The notes: generated by a model not told the origin, from the letters alone. DNA of 64,000 nt from an uncultured Bacteroidales bacterium (GCA_937892155.1 CALAUG010000031.1:1-64000), one strand, 5' to 3'. Counted from the first letter of the stretch, positions 17,867 to 27,438 are shown. Numbers and translations: made by a program.

Positions 17867-19141
17867 ATGCAAACAATAGACAACTACAAATTTGCTGGTA
17901 AAAAAGCAATTGTCCGTGTGGACTTCAACGTTCCATTGGAAAATGGTAAAGTAAAAGATGATACTCGTATCATGGGTGCTCTTCCAACTTTGAAAAAAGT
18001 TTTGGCAGACGGTGGTTCTTTAATCATTATGAGCCACATGGGTAAACCAAAAGGACAAGTTGCTGCAAAATATTCTTTGAGCCAAATCGTTGACGCTGTT
18101 GCAGAACGTCTTGGTGCTCCTGTAAAATTCGCTCCAGATTGTGCAAAAGCTGCTGACGCCGCTGCTGCTTTGAAACCAGGAGAAGTTCTTTTGTTGGAAA
18201 ACCTTCGTTTCTACCCAGAAGAAGAAGGAAAACCAGTTGGAATTGAAAAAGAAGATCCAGGATATGATGCTGCTAAGAAAGAAATGAAAGCAAAACAAAA
18301 AGAATTTGCTAAAACATTGGCTTCATACGCAGACTGCTACATTATGGACGCATTCGGAACTGCTCACCGTTCACACGCTTCTACAGCTGTAATCGCTGAC
18401 TATTTCGACGTAAATAGCAAAATGTTGGGATACTTGATGGAAAAAGAAGTTAAGGCTGTTGACAATGTATTGAACAACATCAACCGTCCTTTCGTTGCCA
18501 TTATGGGTGGTTCTAAAGTTTCTACAAAAATCGGTATCATCGAAAACTTGATGACAAAAGTTGACAAGTTGGTTCTTTGCGGTGGTATGACTTATACTTT
18601 CGCCAAAGCTAATGGTGGTAAAGTTGGTTCATCTATCTGCGAAGAAGATAAACTTGACTTAGCTCTTAACATTCAAGATTTAGCAAAGAAAAACAATGTA
18701 GAATTAGTTCTTGGAACTGACTCTGTTATCACTAACGGTTTCGACTTCGACACAATGTCGTTGAAAGCTGGCGCAGACGTTAAAGTTGCTCCTTCAGGTG
18801 CAATTGCCGACAGTTACGAAGGTTTGGATGCTGGACCAGACAGCCAAAAGAAATTCGCTGACGCTATCAAAGGTGCTAAGACAATACTTTGGAACGGTCC
18901 TGCTGGAGTATTCGAATGTGACGACTTCACAGCTGGTTCAAAAGCTATTGCAAACGCAATCGCTGCAGCTACTAAAGAAGGTGCATTCTCGTTAATCGGT
19001 GGTGGTGATTCAGTTGCTTGTATCAATAAATTCGGTTTAGCAGATCAAGTTTCTTACATCTCAACTGGTGGTGGTGCATTACTTGAAGCAATCGAAGGAA
19101 AAGTTCTTCCTGGTGTTGCCGCAATTAAAGATGCAAAATAA
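17867..19141 (+). CDS. pgk: Phosphoglycerate kinase
   Basis: Glycolytic enzyme that transfers phosphate from 1,3-bisphosphoglycerate to ADP. At 424 residues it is slightly longer than the typical 390-400, owing to an insert around residues 125-145 that is rich in Lys and Glu, as in Bacteroidota forms. Visible signatures: RVDFNVPL near the N-terminus, the [13 protein letters not shown] substrate loop, [19 protein letters not shown], and the C-terminal GGGDSVA nucleotide-binding segment. The A+T-poor third positions and regular codon choice suit a highly expressed gene. It is monocistronic, with a clear terminator at 19161-19190. Confidence 0.97.
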   Translation: MQTIDNYKFAGKKAIVRVDFNVPLENGKVKDDTRIMGALPTLKKVLADGGSLIIMSHMGKPKGQVAAKYSLSQIVDAVAERLGAPVKFAPDCAKAADAAAALKPGEVLLLENLRFYPEEEGKPVGIEKEDPGYDAAKKEMKAKQKEFAKTLASYADCYIMDAFGTAHRSHASTAVIADYFDVNSKMLGYLMEKEVKAVDNVLNNINRPFVAIMGGSKVSTKIGIIENLMTKVDKLVLCGGMTYTFAKANGGKVGSSICEEDKLDLALNIQDLAKKNNVELVLGTDSVITNGFDFDTMSLKAGADVKVAPSGAIADSYEGLDAGPDSQKKFADAIKGAKTILWNGPAGVFECDDFTAGSKAIANAIAAATKEGAFSLIGGGDSVACINKFGLADQVSYISTGGGALLEAIEGKVLPGVAAIKDAK

Positions 19142-19160
19142 TAATTGACACATCTATACG

Positions 19161-19190
19161 AAAAAGGCTACCAACTCGGTAGCCTTTTTT
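19161..19190 (+). terminator. Rho-independent terminator, pgk
   Basis: AAAAAGGCTACC (19161-19172) pairs with GGTAGCCTTTTT (19178-19189) around a 5-base loop, continuing into a T run. Confidence 0.92.
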
Positions 19191-19200
19191 GTTTATGACA

Positions 19201-19233
19201 AATCTTGAATCCAGACTCCCAAATCTTGAATCC
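19201..19233. repeat. AATCTTGAATCC spacer repeat
   Basis: AATCTTGAATCC occurs twice (19201-19212, 19222-19233) around CAGACTCCC, next to the pgk terminator. It is related in style to the AGTCCTGACTCC spacer at 3151-3165. Confidence 0.5.
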
Positions 19234-19307
19234 TTTAATCACAATTATTCTCTAATAACTTGTTCATAATTATAAACACAAAGAATCAACCTATCAAATC
19301 AATACTG

Positions 19308-19315
19308 TAATTTTG
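19308..19315 (+). promoter_or_regulatory. Bacteroidota -7 box, GT2/rsmG
   Basis: TAATTTTG followed by CA, 17 bp before the ATG at 19333. Confidence 0.55.
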
Positions 19316-19332
19316 CAGAAACGAATTTAGAA

Positions 19333-20469
19333 ATGGTTGAAATATCATACGATTCAATAAGTTTTTGGTTCTGCATCGTATTTATTGTTGCAGCAAGCAT
19401 TCAAATATTTTTTTACGTATTCTTTTATCTTCGCATCTGCATTGTAAAACGCAAACCTGCCACACCAATAGAAAAGGCACCCGTTTCCGTCATTATCTGC
19501 GCAAAAAACGAACAGGAAAATCTAAAAAAATTTCTACCCCTCATTTTAGAACAAAACTATCCAAAATTTGAAGTCATTGTCGTAAACGACAGTTCCGAAG
19601 ACGACAGTGAATATGTACTCCGTGACTTTGAAGCAAAATATCCGCATTTACACGTCTCAACGATAAAAAAAGACAACAAATTTTCACACGGAAAAAAACT
19701 GGCAATTACTGTCGGCATTAAAGCGGCACAATATGAGCGTCTACTTTTTACCGATGCAGACTGCTATCCGCAATCAAAAAATTGGATTCTTGAAATGCAA
19801 CAAGAATTTAGAAACAAGAAAGAAATTGTTCTTGCGTATGGTGGTTACATTCAAAAACCAGGATTGCTCGACAAAATGGTTCGTTACGACACGTTCAGCA
19901 TTGCAGTCAATTATATGTCTTTTGCACACGCAGGATTGCCATACATGGGCGTTGGCAGAAATTTAGGCTATACGAAAAACGTTTACAATCAAAGTAGCAA
20001 GTTTTCTAAAAACTATCACATTTTATCTGGCGACGATGATTTGTTTGTCTCGGAAGTCGGCAATAAAGAAAATACAGCCATTGTTCTTAATCCAGAAAGT
20101 TTTACCCGTTCCGAACAAGTTTCGTCTTTTAGGAACTGGAAATTCCAAAAACGCCGTCATTTAACAACATCGCCACACTACACGTTTTTATCAAAATTTT
20201 TACTGTTTTTGGAGCCGTTCAGCCGTGAGTTATTTTATCTCTGTGCAATTATATACAGCATTACACAGCCCCAACATTTCTTCTTGCCTATCATTATACT
20301 TGTACTATGCAGAATGCTTATATTCTTCATACTGACACTGCTTAACATGAAACGGCTCGAAGAAAAGAAATTGTTTGGCTTTGCATTATTATTCGACATT
20401 TATCTACCAATTCAAATCGGATTGCTACATATTCAAAATAAAATTCACCCATTTAAAAATCGCTGGTAA
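19333..20469 (+). CDS. Membrane-bound family 2 glycosyltransferase
   Basis: A 378-residue protein. A membrane helix near residues 10-32 is followed by a GT-A domain with VSVIICAKNE, FEVIVVNDSSED, LLFTDADC (the metal-binding DxD) and GDDDLF further on, with QKRRH near the acceptor site. Two or three helices lie at about 295-370. This is the layout of processive or lipid-linked GT2 enzymes acting at the cytoplasmic face of the inner membrane. Sugar and acceptor are unknown. Its stop overlaps the rsmG start by one base (TAATG, 20467-20471), so the two are co-translated. Confidence 0.88.
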   Translation: MVEISYDSISFWFCIVFIVAASIQIFFYVFFYLRICIVKRKPATPIEKAPVSVIICAKNEQENLKKFLPLILEQNYPKFEVIVVNDSSEDDSEYVLRDFEAKYPHLHVSTIKKDNKFSHGKKLAITVGIKAAQYERLLFTDADCYPQSKNWILEMQQEFRNKKEIVLAYGGYIQKPGLLDKMVRYDTFSIAVNYMSFAHAGLPYMGVGRNLGYTKNVYNQSSKFSKNYHILSGDDDLFVSEVGNKENTAIVLNPESFTRSEQVSSFRNWKFQKRRHLTTSPHYTFLSKFLLFLEPFSRELFYLCAIIYSITQPQHFFLPIIILVLCRMLIFFILTLLNMKRLEEKKLFGFALLFDIYLPIQIGLLHIQNKIHPFKNRW

Positions 20470-21095
20470 TGCACCAAGAACTTTACGAATATTTTCCAGA
20501 CTTAACAAAGAATCAATACGAACAAATTGAAACTTTGTGTGAACTGTACCAATATTGGAACGAAAAAATCAATGTAATTTCAAGAAAAGACATCGACAAC
20601 ATTTTCGAACATCACGTTTTGCATTCAATGTCCATAGCAAAATTCTTCGAATTCAAACAGAACAGCCGCATTCTTGACGTTGGTACTGGTGGTGGATTAC
20701 CCGGTATTCCACTTGCAATATTGTTTCCCAAAGTGCAATTCACACTAATTGACAGAATTGCAAAAAAAATCACCGTTGCAAACAACATCATCAACGAATT
20801 GGGACTCACAAATGTTACTGCACGACAGCAAACCGTTGAAGAATGCAAAGAAAAATACGATTACATTGTGAGCCGAGCCGTAACCGCTTTCCCTGATTTC
20901 TACAAATTAGTGAAGAAAAATGTCAGCACCATTGTGAATAATTCGCTCTGCAACGGCATCATCTACATTAAAGGAGGCGATTTCTTTGAAGAAATGCAAG
21001 GATTTAAGAAATACAAAATCTATCCAATCAGTGCATACTTCTCAGAACCATTCTTCGAGACAAAAAAAATAATTTATTTGCCAATTGAACCTTAA
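20469..21095 (+). CDS. rsmG: 16S rRNA (guanine-527-N7)-methyltransferase
   Basis: Methylates N7 of G527 in 16S rRNA using S-adenosylmethionine; loss in other bacteria gives low-level streptomycin resistance. The 208-residue length is usual. The SAM-binding motif is ILDVGTGGGLPGIPLAI at about 75-90, followed by LIDRIAKKI and the VSRAV segment that is characteristic of RsmG. It starts on the overlapping TAATG of the GT2 gene and sits just upstream of the rpmH promoter. Confidence 0.95.
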   Translation: MHQELYEYFPDLTKNQYEQIETLCELYQYWNEKINVISRKDIDNIFEHHVLHSMSIAKFFEFKQNSRILDVGTGGGLPGIPLAILFPKVQFTLIDRIAKKITVANNIINELGLTNVTARQQTVEECKEKYDYIVSRAVTAFPDFYKLVKKNVSTIVNNSLCNGIIYIKGGDFFEEMQGFKKYKIYPISAYFSEPFFETKKIIYLPIEP

Positions 21096-21100
21096 AAAGT

Positions 21101-21131
21101 TTTGTAATAAAAAAAAATCGTGTACTTTTGC
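21101..21131 (+). promoter_or_regulatory. Promoter of rpmH
   Basis: TTTG (21101-21104) and TACTTTTG (21123-21130) are spaced 18 bp apart, close to the Bacteroidota -33/-7 consensus. It lies between the rsmG stop and rpmH. Confidence 0.75.
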
Positions 21132-21181
21132 AAACCGATTTACGGAAATACACAAGTAGAACTATTTAAAAATAAGATAAG

Positions 21182-21340
21182 ATGAAACGTACATTTCAGC
21201 CTTCAGTTACAAAAAGAAGAAACAAACACGGTTTTAGAGAAAGAATGTCTACTGCTAATGGTAGAAAAGTGTTGGCTGCACGTAGAGCAAAAGGTAGAAA
21301 AAAATTAACAGTATCTGACGAATTCCGTCATAGAAAGTAA
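21182..21340 (+). CDS. rpmH: 50S ribosomal protein L34
   Basis: A 52-residue basic ribosomal protein. It begins [20 protein letters not shown] and continues with the [20 protein letters not shown] segment, the standard L34 sequence, then a short Bacteroidota-type tail ([10 protein letters not shown]). It has its own strong promoter and a terminator at 21384-21415. The usual dnaA neighbour is not here. Confidence 0.97.
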   Translation: MKRTFQPSVTKRRNKHGFRERMSTANGRKVLAARRAKGRKKLTVSDEFRHRK

Positions 21341-21383
21341 TCCAATTAGACTTTTCAGTTTCTACTGAACATATAAAATTTGC

Positions 21384-21415
21384 AAAAGCGTGTCTTTTTT
21401 AGATGCGCTTTTTTT
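21384..21415 (+). terminator. Rho-independent terminator, rpmH
   Basis: A 12-bp stem with two G-U pairs (AAAAGCGTGTCT / AGATGCGCTTTT) around TTTTT, followed by further T residues. It covers the in-frame GTG at 21390, which is therefore not the start of the next gene. Confidence 0.8.
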
Positions 21416-21428
21416 GTATAGTACCATA

Positions 21429-23249
21429 ATGAAATTCCTACGTACAGCTGCTATTGTATTCCTCACTTGTTTTATACAAGTTTTGTCATTTTCGCAGGAA
21501 AAAGACAACAGCAATCAATTGGCATTGCTGTACTATTCCCAAGGCGAATATGAAAAAGCTGCCGATGTATATTTGTCATTATTCAACCAAACACACTCAC
21601 AAATCCATTTTGATTATTTGATTGCGTGCTACAAAGAATTGAACGCACCCAACAAAGCAGAAAAAATCACCAATGAACAAATACGCCGCTATTCAAAATC
21701 GTACTACTACCCTATTAAATTAGCCACAATATACGAATCACAAGGGAAACGCGATGATGCAAATGACATTTACGACAAAATTGTCAAGAAATCGACAAAA
21801 CAATTAGAAACTACCATTGAAGCCGGACAGGCCTGCATTGACAATAACATTGACAGCATTGCACGCATTATTTATGAAACAGGCAATTCTAAATTTCCAG
21901 ATAACACAACCATAACAAAGAACTTGTGTACGATATATCTACATTCTGGCGAAAACGAAAAATTAGCAGACACCTACATTCGTCTTTTGCAACACGACAA
22001 TGACGAACTACAATTTATTGAAAATCAACTACAATATACACTATACGAACGTTCTAATCCAAAACTCAAACAAATTCTTGAGAACAAAGTGTCAGCACTT
22101 GCCGATAAAGAAAAAAAGAACCTGACATTCAAGGAATTATATCTCTGGATCTGTATACAGGATAAAAATTTTGCAAAAGCTTTTGAAATCTGCAAAGACA
22201 TCGACATAGAAAATGACGAAGACGGCGACCACGTGTACGAACTTGGTAAAATTGCCTTGTCCAACAACGACTACGAATATGCTACAAATTGTTTTTCGTA
22301 TGTCGTACAAAAAGGCCCAATGGCTGATTTATATAAACCCGCACTACAAAATTTACTGGAAACCTCGTACAACAAACTGTTTAGAACAAATAAAAATCCA
22401 AGCATACAACAAATTCAGGAACTAGAAAGAGAATACCTTAAAGCCCTTGAGCAAAGCGATGCAGACGAAGATGATGTTATCATTAATTTGGCTCATATTC
22501 AGGCTTTTTACCTCAACAAACCCGACGAAGCTGTCGAACGACTACAAAAAGCCATTGCTTCACCAACATATCGCTATAAAAGCGGACTCGAAATGGAATT
22601 GGCAGACATTTACCTCAACAACAACGATATTTGGGGAGCCAATATGCTCTACGCATCTATAGCTATGAAGTACAAGAACAACGACATTGGTCACGAAGCT
22701 CAGTTAAAACAAGCACAAATTGCGTACTACAACGGAAATTTTGCCTACGCACAAGCACTGTTAGACGTTCTCAAAGGAAGTACCAGCAAATTAATTTCAA
22801 ACGACGCATTTGAATTGGCACAACTGATTTCCGACAACACTGCACTTGACACAACAACCGATGCGCTGGAAATATTCGCACGTGGCGATTTGTTGTTACG
22901 GCGACAAAATTACAGCGATGCAAATGCAACCTACGATTCAATTCCTAATTTATTTCCAGGCCATTCTTTAGAAGACGAAATACTAATGCGAAAGGCTGAA
23001 ATTGCAGAACGAAATAACCAAACAGAAGAAATGGTTACGTATCTGCAAGAAATTGAAAACAGATTTTCGTATGAAATCTTTGCCGATAAAGCAATATTCA
23101 AACTTGCCGAATACTACTACAAAAATAACAATTGGTTAAAAGCAAAAGAGGAGTACAAAAAAATATTGAGCGACTACCCAAACAGTATCTATAGTTCCTC
23201 GGCGAGAACACGATATAGGGAAATTGAAAAATTGACAATTAGCAACTGA
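21429..23249 (+). CDS. Exported tetratricopeptide-repeat protein
   Basis: A 606-residue protein with a signal peptide (MKFLRTAAIVFLTCFIQVLS, cut near residue 23). The rest is a solenoid of TPR units, for example ALLYYSQGEYEKAADVYLSL near the start and YYKNNNWLKAKEEYKKIL near the end, so it is probably a periplasmic scaffold for protein-protein contacts. The ATG at 21429 is chosen because the earlier in-frame GTG lies in the rpmH terminator. The last codons and TGA stop are supplied by a spacer repeat (AATTGACAATTAGCAACTGA). No enzyme domain is visible. Confidence 0.85.
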   Translation: MKFLRTAAIVFLTCFIQVLSFSQEKDNSNQLALLYYSQGEYEKAADVYLSLFNQTHSQIHFDYLIACYKELNAPNKAEKITNEQIRRYSKSYYYPIKLATIYESQGKRDDANDIYDKIVKKSTKQLETTIEAGQACIDNNIDSIARIIYETGNSKFPDNTTITKNLCTIYLHSGENEKLADTYIRLLQHDNDELQFIENQLQYTLYERSNPKLKQILENKVSALADKEKKNLTFKELYLWICIQDKNFAKAFEICKDIDIENDEDGDHVYELGKIALSNNDYEYATNCFSYVVQKGPMADLYKPALQNLLETSYNKLFRTNKNPSIQQIQELEREYLKALEQSDADEDDVIINLAHIQAFYLNKPDEAVERLQKAIASPTYRYKSGLEMELADIYLNNNDIWGANMLYASIAMKYKNNDIGHEAQLKQAQIAYYNGNFAYAQALLDVLKGSTSKLISNDAFELAQLISDNTALDTTTDALEIFARGDLLLRRQNYSDANATYDSIPNLFPGHSLEDEILMRKAEIAERNNQTEEMVTYLQEIENRFSYEIFADKAIFKLAEYYYKNNNWLKAKEEYKKILSDYPNSIYSSSARTRYREIEKLTISN

Positions 23250-23260
23250 CAACTTCAACA
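23220..23260. repeat. Spacer repeat overlapping a stop codon
   Basis: ATTGAAAAATTGACAATT followed by AGCAACTGACAACT. The repeat encodes the last residues and the TGA (23247-23249) of the TPR protein, just as the repeat at 7731 encodes the radical SAM gene's stop. Confidence 0.55.
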
Positions 23261-23305
23261 ACTCTTTTTATTGCCATATAACGCAGAAATCCCCATTTTA
23301 ATTTT

Positions 23306-23313
23306 TATTTTTG
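23306..23313 (+). promoter_or_regulatory. Bacteroidota -7 box, second GT2
   Basis: TATTTTTG, 13 bp before the ATG at 23327. Confidence 0.5.
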
Positions 23314-23326
23314 TTAAAACATTATA

Positions 23327-24328
23327 ATGCAGGTAGCAGTAGCCATATTAAACTGGAACGGTAGACATTGGTTGGAACAATTTCTTCCCAATGTCATTGA
23401 AAATTCTCCACTGGCGCACATCTACATTATTGACAATGCTTCTACCGACGATAGTATTGCGTTTGTTCGAACCAATTTCACAAGTGTCTCCATTATTCAA
23501 CTAGAAAAAAATTATGGATTCGCCGAAGGCTACAATCAAGGATTACAGCAAATTCAAGCCGATTATTACATTTTACTGAATTCAGACGTACAAGTTGGCA
23601 AGAATTGGATAGAGCCTATCGTTACAAAAATGGAACAAGACGAAAGAATTGCCGTTTGTATGCCGAAAATCAAGTCGTTTTACGACCCTGAATATTTTGA
23701 ATATGCCGGTGCTGCAGGCGGATTCATAGATAAATATGGTTATCCATTCTGCCATGGGAGGTTATTTGACAGTGTAGAAAAAGATAATGGTCAATATGAA
23801 CAAGATGCAGAAATTTTCTGGGCATCGGGTGCAGCACTCTTTGTAAAAAGCTCTATTTACAAGGAATTACAAGGATTAGACAAAGATTTCTTTGCACACA
23901 TGGAAGAAATAGATTTTTGTTGGCGCGTTAAAAACGCAGGCTACTCTATTCAATATATCCATTCTTCCGAAATATTCCACGTAGGCGGTGGATCATTACC
24001 GAAAGAGAATCCATTCAAAACATATTTGAATTTTAGGAACAACCTCTATATGCTGCACAAAAATCTTCCCAATGAGTCATATAAAAGCATCATATTTAAA
24101 CGAAGACTGCTCGATGCGCTGTCGTGGCTCAATTTTGTGCTCCATTTTGACATAAAAAATGCCAAGGAGATTATTCATGCACACAGAGATTATCGAAGCG
24201 CAATTCCAACATTGGAAGAAAAACGGAAAACTATCAAACACAGCAACGCAATACAAGAAATATATTCTAAATCAATTGTGTTTGAACACTTTATAAAGCG
24301 CAAGAAAACAATAAATACAAATTGTTAG
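23327..24328 (+). CDS. Family 2 glycosyltransferase, rhamnosyltransferase-like
   Basis: A 333-residue soluble GT-A enzyme. It opens AVAILNWNGRHWLEQF, followed by IYIIDNASTDDS, then YGFAEGYNQGL and LLNSDVQVG (the DxD-type metal site). After these come FWASGAALFVKSS and FFAHMEEIDFCWR, which is the acceptor-side signature of cell-surface polysaccharide and rhamnosyl transferases. Substrate unknown. It has no membrane helix. Its TAG stop interlocks with the stop of the convergent PAP2 gene (24325-24328, TTAG). Confidence 0.9.
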   Translation: MQVAVAILNWNGRHWLEQFLPNVIENSPLAHIYIIDNASTDDSIAFVRTNFTSVSIIQLEKNYGFAEGYNQGLQQIQADYYILLNSDVQVGKNWIEPIVTKMEQDERIAVCMPKIKSFYDPEYFEYAGAAGGFIDKYGYPFCHGRLFDSVEKDNGQYEQDAEIFWASGAALFVKSSIYKELQGLDKDFFAHMEEIDFCWRVKNAGYSIQYIHSSEIFHVGGGSLPKENPFKTYLNFRNNLYMLHKNLPNESYKSIIFKRRLLDALSWLNFVLHFDIKNAKEIIHAHRDYRSAIPTLEEKRKTIKHSNAIQEIYSKSIVFEHFIKRKKTINTNC

Positions 24329-24990
24329 TTCTTCCTTTTCAAAGGCAACAAAGGATCGTCAGAAACGCTAAAACGATTCGTAAATAAATATAGGACCAAC
24401 ACCGTTATTCCAACGCCCAAAATTGCACCAACGTACGTGTCAACATAAAAATGTTGCAACAAATAAATACGAGAAAATGCAGCACAAAATGCTATTAGAA
24501 AGAAAAGTATTCCCCATATTTTCCGTTTTGAAAATGAAGCAAACATCGACATTACCGAAAAAGCCAGCATTGAATGTCCCGATGGGAACGAATAATATTC
24601 TTTATATACGCTGACATCTTCCAAAATATGACGGAATGACTGCAAAGGCATCAATTTCGTCGGTCGTGGAATATTGCCAAAAATCAAATCCTTACACAAC
24701 ATTGTTATCAACCAACATAAAATGCCAACACATATAAACATCATCAATTTTTTTTTGGATACAAACAGCATAACCAACGAAATCAGCACAATGCACCACC
24801 CCTCGAAAGCCTGTGAATACAAAATAAAAATAGAATCCAATGTATAATTGGCGATGTGGTCGTTTACAAGAACATTGGCATATTGTTTTGACCACATTAC
24901 AAGTGGATAAATACCCAAGACAACAAAAGCGTAAAAGCACCAAGCAAAGATGTTTTTAGTCAAGAACTCTTTTACGTTTTGTTGCTGCAT
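24325..24990 (-). CDS. PAP2-family membrane phosphatase
   Basis: A 221-residue integral membrane protein with about six hydrophobic helices. The three phosphatase motifs are in order: KDLIFGNIPRP (KxxxxxxRP), PSGHS, and SRIYLLQHFYVD (SRxxxxxHxxxD). Family members dephosphorylate phosphatidate, undecaprenyl diphosphate or similar lipids on the periplasmic side. It follows mqnE on the minus strand with one base between them, so it is probably co-transcribed with the menaquinone gene. Isoprenoid-phosphate turnover would fit, but this is inference. Confidence 0.9.
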   Translation of the reverse strand: MQQQNVKEFLTKNIFAWCFYAFVVLGIYPLVMWSKQYANVLVNDHIANYTLDSIFILYSQAFEGWCIVLISLVMLFVSKKKLMMFICVGILCWLITMLCKDLIFGNIPRPTKLMPLQSFRHILEDVSVYKEYYSFPSGHSMLAFSVMSMFASFSKRKIWGILFFLIAFCAAFSRIYLLQHFYVDTYVGAILGVGITVLVLYLFTNRFSVSDDPLLPLKRKN

Positions 24991-24991
24991 A

Positions 24992-26119
24992 TTAATATGT
25001 TTTAATGATATTGTACATTGTATCGCGTTCCACAGGAATTTTGTTGCTTTCTTGTATCAAGGCAATCATTTCCTGCTGAGTGATGCACGGTTTTTTCTCC
25101 ACAGCACCTGCCATAGAATAAATTTTGGTTGAATCATTTATTGTTCCGTCAAAATCATCGACACCATAATCAAGAGTAATTTGAGAGAAATTTTTTCCCA
25201 ACATAGGCCAATACACTTTCAAGTGAGGAATATTATCAAGGAACAGACGAGTTACGGAAAAATTCTTCAAATCCTCAGTCCAAGGCAATTCTTTTTCTAT
25301 GCCCAGCACATTGTTTTCCTTTTTGTACTTCAACGGAATAAACGCATTGAATCCGTGTGTTTCGTCTTGCAAGGTTCGTAACCGGTTTAAATGGTCTACA
25401 CGGTGTTCGTATGTTTCCTTGTGACCATACAAAATCGTGGCATTGGTTTCTATTCCCAAACGATGAGCCTGCCGATGAATATCGAGCCAATCAGAACTTT
25501 TGGTTTTCGACGGACAAATTTGTTCGCGCAAAGTCTCATCAAAAATTTCCGCGCCACCACCTGGCATTGCAGCCAAGCCACTGTCTTTCAGTTTTGATAA
25601 AACTTCTCCAACCGAAAGATTGTTCAACTTTGACATATATTCAATTTCCACAGCTGTAAACGCCTTAATATAGACGTGTGGCAGAACTTGTTTTACCAAT
25701 TTGAGCAAATCACAATAATAGTCAATCGTACGGGTTGGATGACAACCGCCTACAATATGGACTTCCGTCAATGCACTTGCTGGAATAAGTTTCAGTTTCT
25801 CCGCAATTTCTTCCAACGAATATTCCCAACTTTCTGTATCGTCTTTTTCCCTATAATATGAGCAGAATTTACATTTATGCACACACACATTTGACGGTTC
25901 CACGTGAATGTTTTTGTTAAAAAACACGGCATTACCAAATTTTTCTGTCTTCACATAGTTGGCCAACATTCCAACAAAATTTAAATCAGCCGATTTGTAC
26001 AAATACAATGCATCTTCGCAAGACAAACGTTCCTTTTCAAAAACTTTTGCTGCAATTGCCAGCAGATATTTATCCGACACTGTTTTTACGATAATATCAC
26101 GAAGTTCGTCACCTTTCAT
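24992..26119 (-). CDS. mqnE: Aminodeoxyfutalosine synthase
   Basis: A radical SAM enzyme that joins the MqnA product to SAM to give aminofutalosine, the first committed carbon skeleton of futalosine menaquinone synthesis. It has 375 residues from the ATG at 26119; an in-frame TTG at 26146 would overlap the upstream flavoprotein gene and is less likely. Cys79, Cys83 and Cys86 (CVHKCKFC) bind the cluster. Signatures are HIVGGCHP, GGGAEIF, NATILYGHKET and GFNAFIPL, which separate MqnE from MqnC. It lies between a geranylgeranyl-reductase-type flavoprotein and PAP2, all on one strand. Confidence 0.93.
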   Translation of the reverse strand: MKGDELRDIIVKTVSDKYLLAIAAKVFEKERLSCEDALYLYKSADLNFVGMLANYVKTEKFGNAVFFNKNIHVEPSNVCVHKCKFCSYYREKDDTESWEYSLEEIAEKLKLIPASALTEVHIVGGCHPTRTIDYYCDLLKLVKQVLPHVYIKAFTAVEIEYMSKLNNLSVGEVLSKLKDSGLAAMPGGGAEIFDETLREQICPSKTKSSDWLDIHRQAHRLGIETNATILYGHKETYEHRVDHLNRLRTLQDETHGFNAFIPLKYKKENNVLGIEKELPWTEDLKNFSVTRLFLDNIPHLKVYWPMLGKNFSQITLDYGVDDFDGTINDSTKIYSMAGAVEKKPCITQQEMIALIQESNKIPVERDTMYNIIKTY

Positions 26120-26133
26120 AATCAAATAATTTC

Positions 26134-27279
26134 TCAAAGATACCAATTTGTAATTTTCCTCAAAAGTTTTTCTCTTCTGCCGACAAATGCCAACACGTCA
26201 AGCAACCACGTATGTTTCGTCACCATTTTTTGAATGGAGTATCGAGTTCTCATTTCTTTTTCCACACGCTTTTTTAACAATTCTGCATATTCTTTTGTTG
26301 CCGATTGAGAACAATCCGATTGTTTCACGCACTTATCGGCCTGAAGAGCAGCAAGACGTCCACTCAACATTGCGGAACCAATGCCACCACCAGAAATTGG
26401 GTCTATTAAGTTTGCTGCATCGCCACAAATACAATAGTTATCACCAAAACACTCAAATTGTGCAGTACTGTATGGTACTAATCCACCTTGTATTGCAGAC
26501 ACTCGTTCGGCGTGAGCAAAACGTTTTTGCAATTGTTCATCTTGCTGCAACCAATTTTCAAAAACGGCACGAATATTTTCGTCACCTAAACTATTTTCAA
26601 CAAAACGACAACCAAAACCAACATTTGCAGAACCATCGGCCATTGGAAAAATCCACAAATAACCAGGAAAAAAATCTTTCCTATAATGTAACTCTATGGC
26701 AGACCCAAGACCTTCAACACCAGTATAATACGCCCGGATTGCAACACCCATTTTACTTTTATCAAACGATTTATTCGTCAGTGTACGGGCAATTTTCGAC
26801 GATGCCCCGTTGCAAACCAGCAACATCTTCGTCCAATATTCGGTGCCATCTGCAGCCTGTAATAAAATACCTCCATCAGAACGACTTACATCCCGAATTT
26901 CCTGTTGTTGATAGAGAGAAACATTCTTACAATCACGTTGAACAAGAGAAAAGAGAAAACTATCAAAATCTACCCTTTTACAAGTATATCCAAAATTTTT
27001 CAGTTCTATTGTATATGGTCTTCCATTATAAACCAATTGGGTATTAGGAATGCTCAGCATTTTTTTTGTTGCAAGCCATTCATTACAATAGTTTTCGGAA
27101 ATAGCACGTAACGTATTAATACTTCTATCGCAAATACCATCACCACAAATCTTCGTCCGAGGAAACTGCATTTTATCAAACAAAGCGACAGAGCAGTCCG
27201 AATTCTGTAAAGATAAGGCGGCAGAACATCCAGCCGGACCTGCACCAACAATAGCAATATCAAATTTCTGCATCTCCAT
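26134..27279 (-). CDS. Geranylgeranyl-reductase-type FAD oxidoreductase
   Basis: A 381-residue flavoprotein. The N-terminal dinucleotide-binding motif is IVGAGPAGCSAAL (about 9-21), followed by ICGDGI, the AVIRA-like segment VAIRAYYTG, and the second FAD motif CICGDAANLIDPISGGGIG. This is the GGR/PHBH-like family that saturates isoprenoid chains or hydroxylates ring compounds. It lies 14 bp upstream of mqnE, so a role on menaquinone or its prenyl chain is a reasonable inference but is not shown. A TAATTTTG box lies at 27285-27292. Confidence 0.85.
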   Translation of the reverse strand: MEMQKFDIAIVGAGPAGCSAALSLQNSDCSVALFDKMQFPRTKICGDGICDRSINTLRAISENYCNEWLATKKMLSIPNTQLVYNGRPYTIELKNFGYTCKRVDFDSFLFSLVQRDCKNVSLYQQQEIRDVSRSDGGILLQAADGTEYWTKMLLVCNGASSKIARTLTNKSFDKSKMGVAIRAYYTGVEGLGSAIELHYRKDFFPGYLWIFPMADGSANVGFGCRFVENSLGDENIRAVFENWLQQDEQLQKRFAHAERVSAIQGGLVPYSTAQFECFGDNYCICGDAANLIDPISGGGIGSAMLSGRLAALQADKCVKQSDCSQSATKEYAELLKKRVEKEMRTRYSIQKMVTKHTWLLDVLAFVGRREKLLRKITNWYL

Positions 27280-27284
27280 ATCTG

Positions 27285-27292
27285 CAAAATTA
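27285..27292 (-). promoter_or_regulatory. Bacteroidota -7 box, flavoprotein-mqnE-PAP2
   Basis: TAATTTTG then CA on the minus strand, 5 bp before the start codon; the message would be nearly leaderless. Confidence 0.5.
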
Positions 27293-27438
27293 TAATTTTC
27301 CTACAATTATACCATCTCATTTCATTCGCACTTACAACTGATTGTTGAATAGTTGTTAAGAAAAAAAACAAAAACTCTACTATATTGTGTATGACTGATT
27401 TTAAAAATTACGAACTTTGCAAAGTCTTTTGTAAACGT

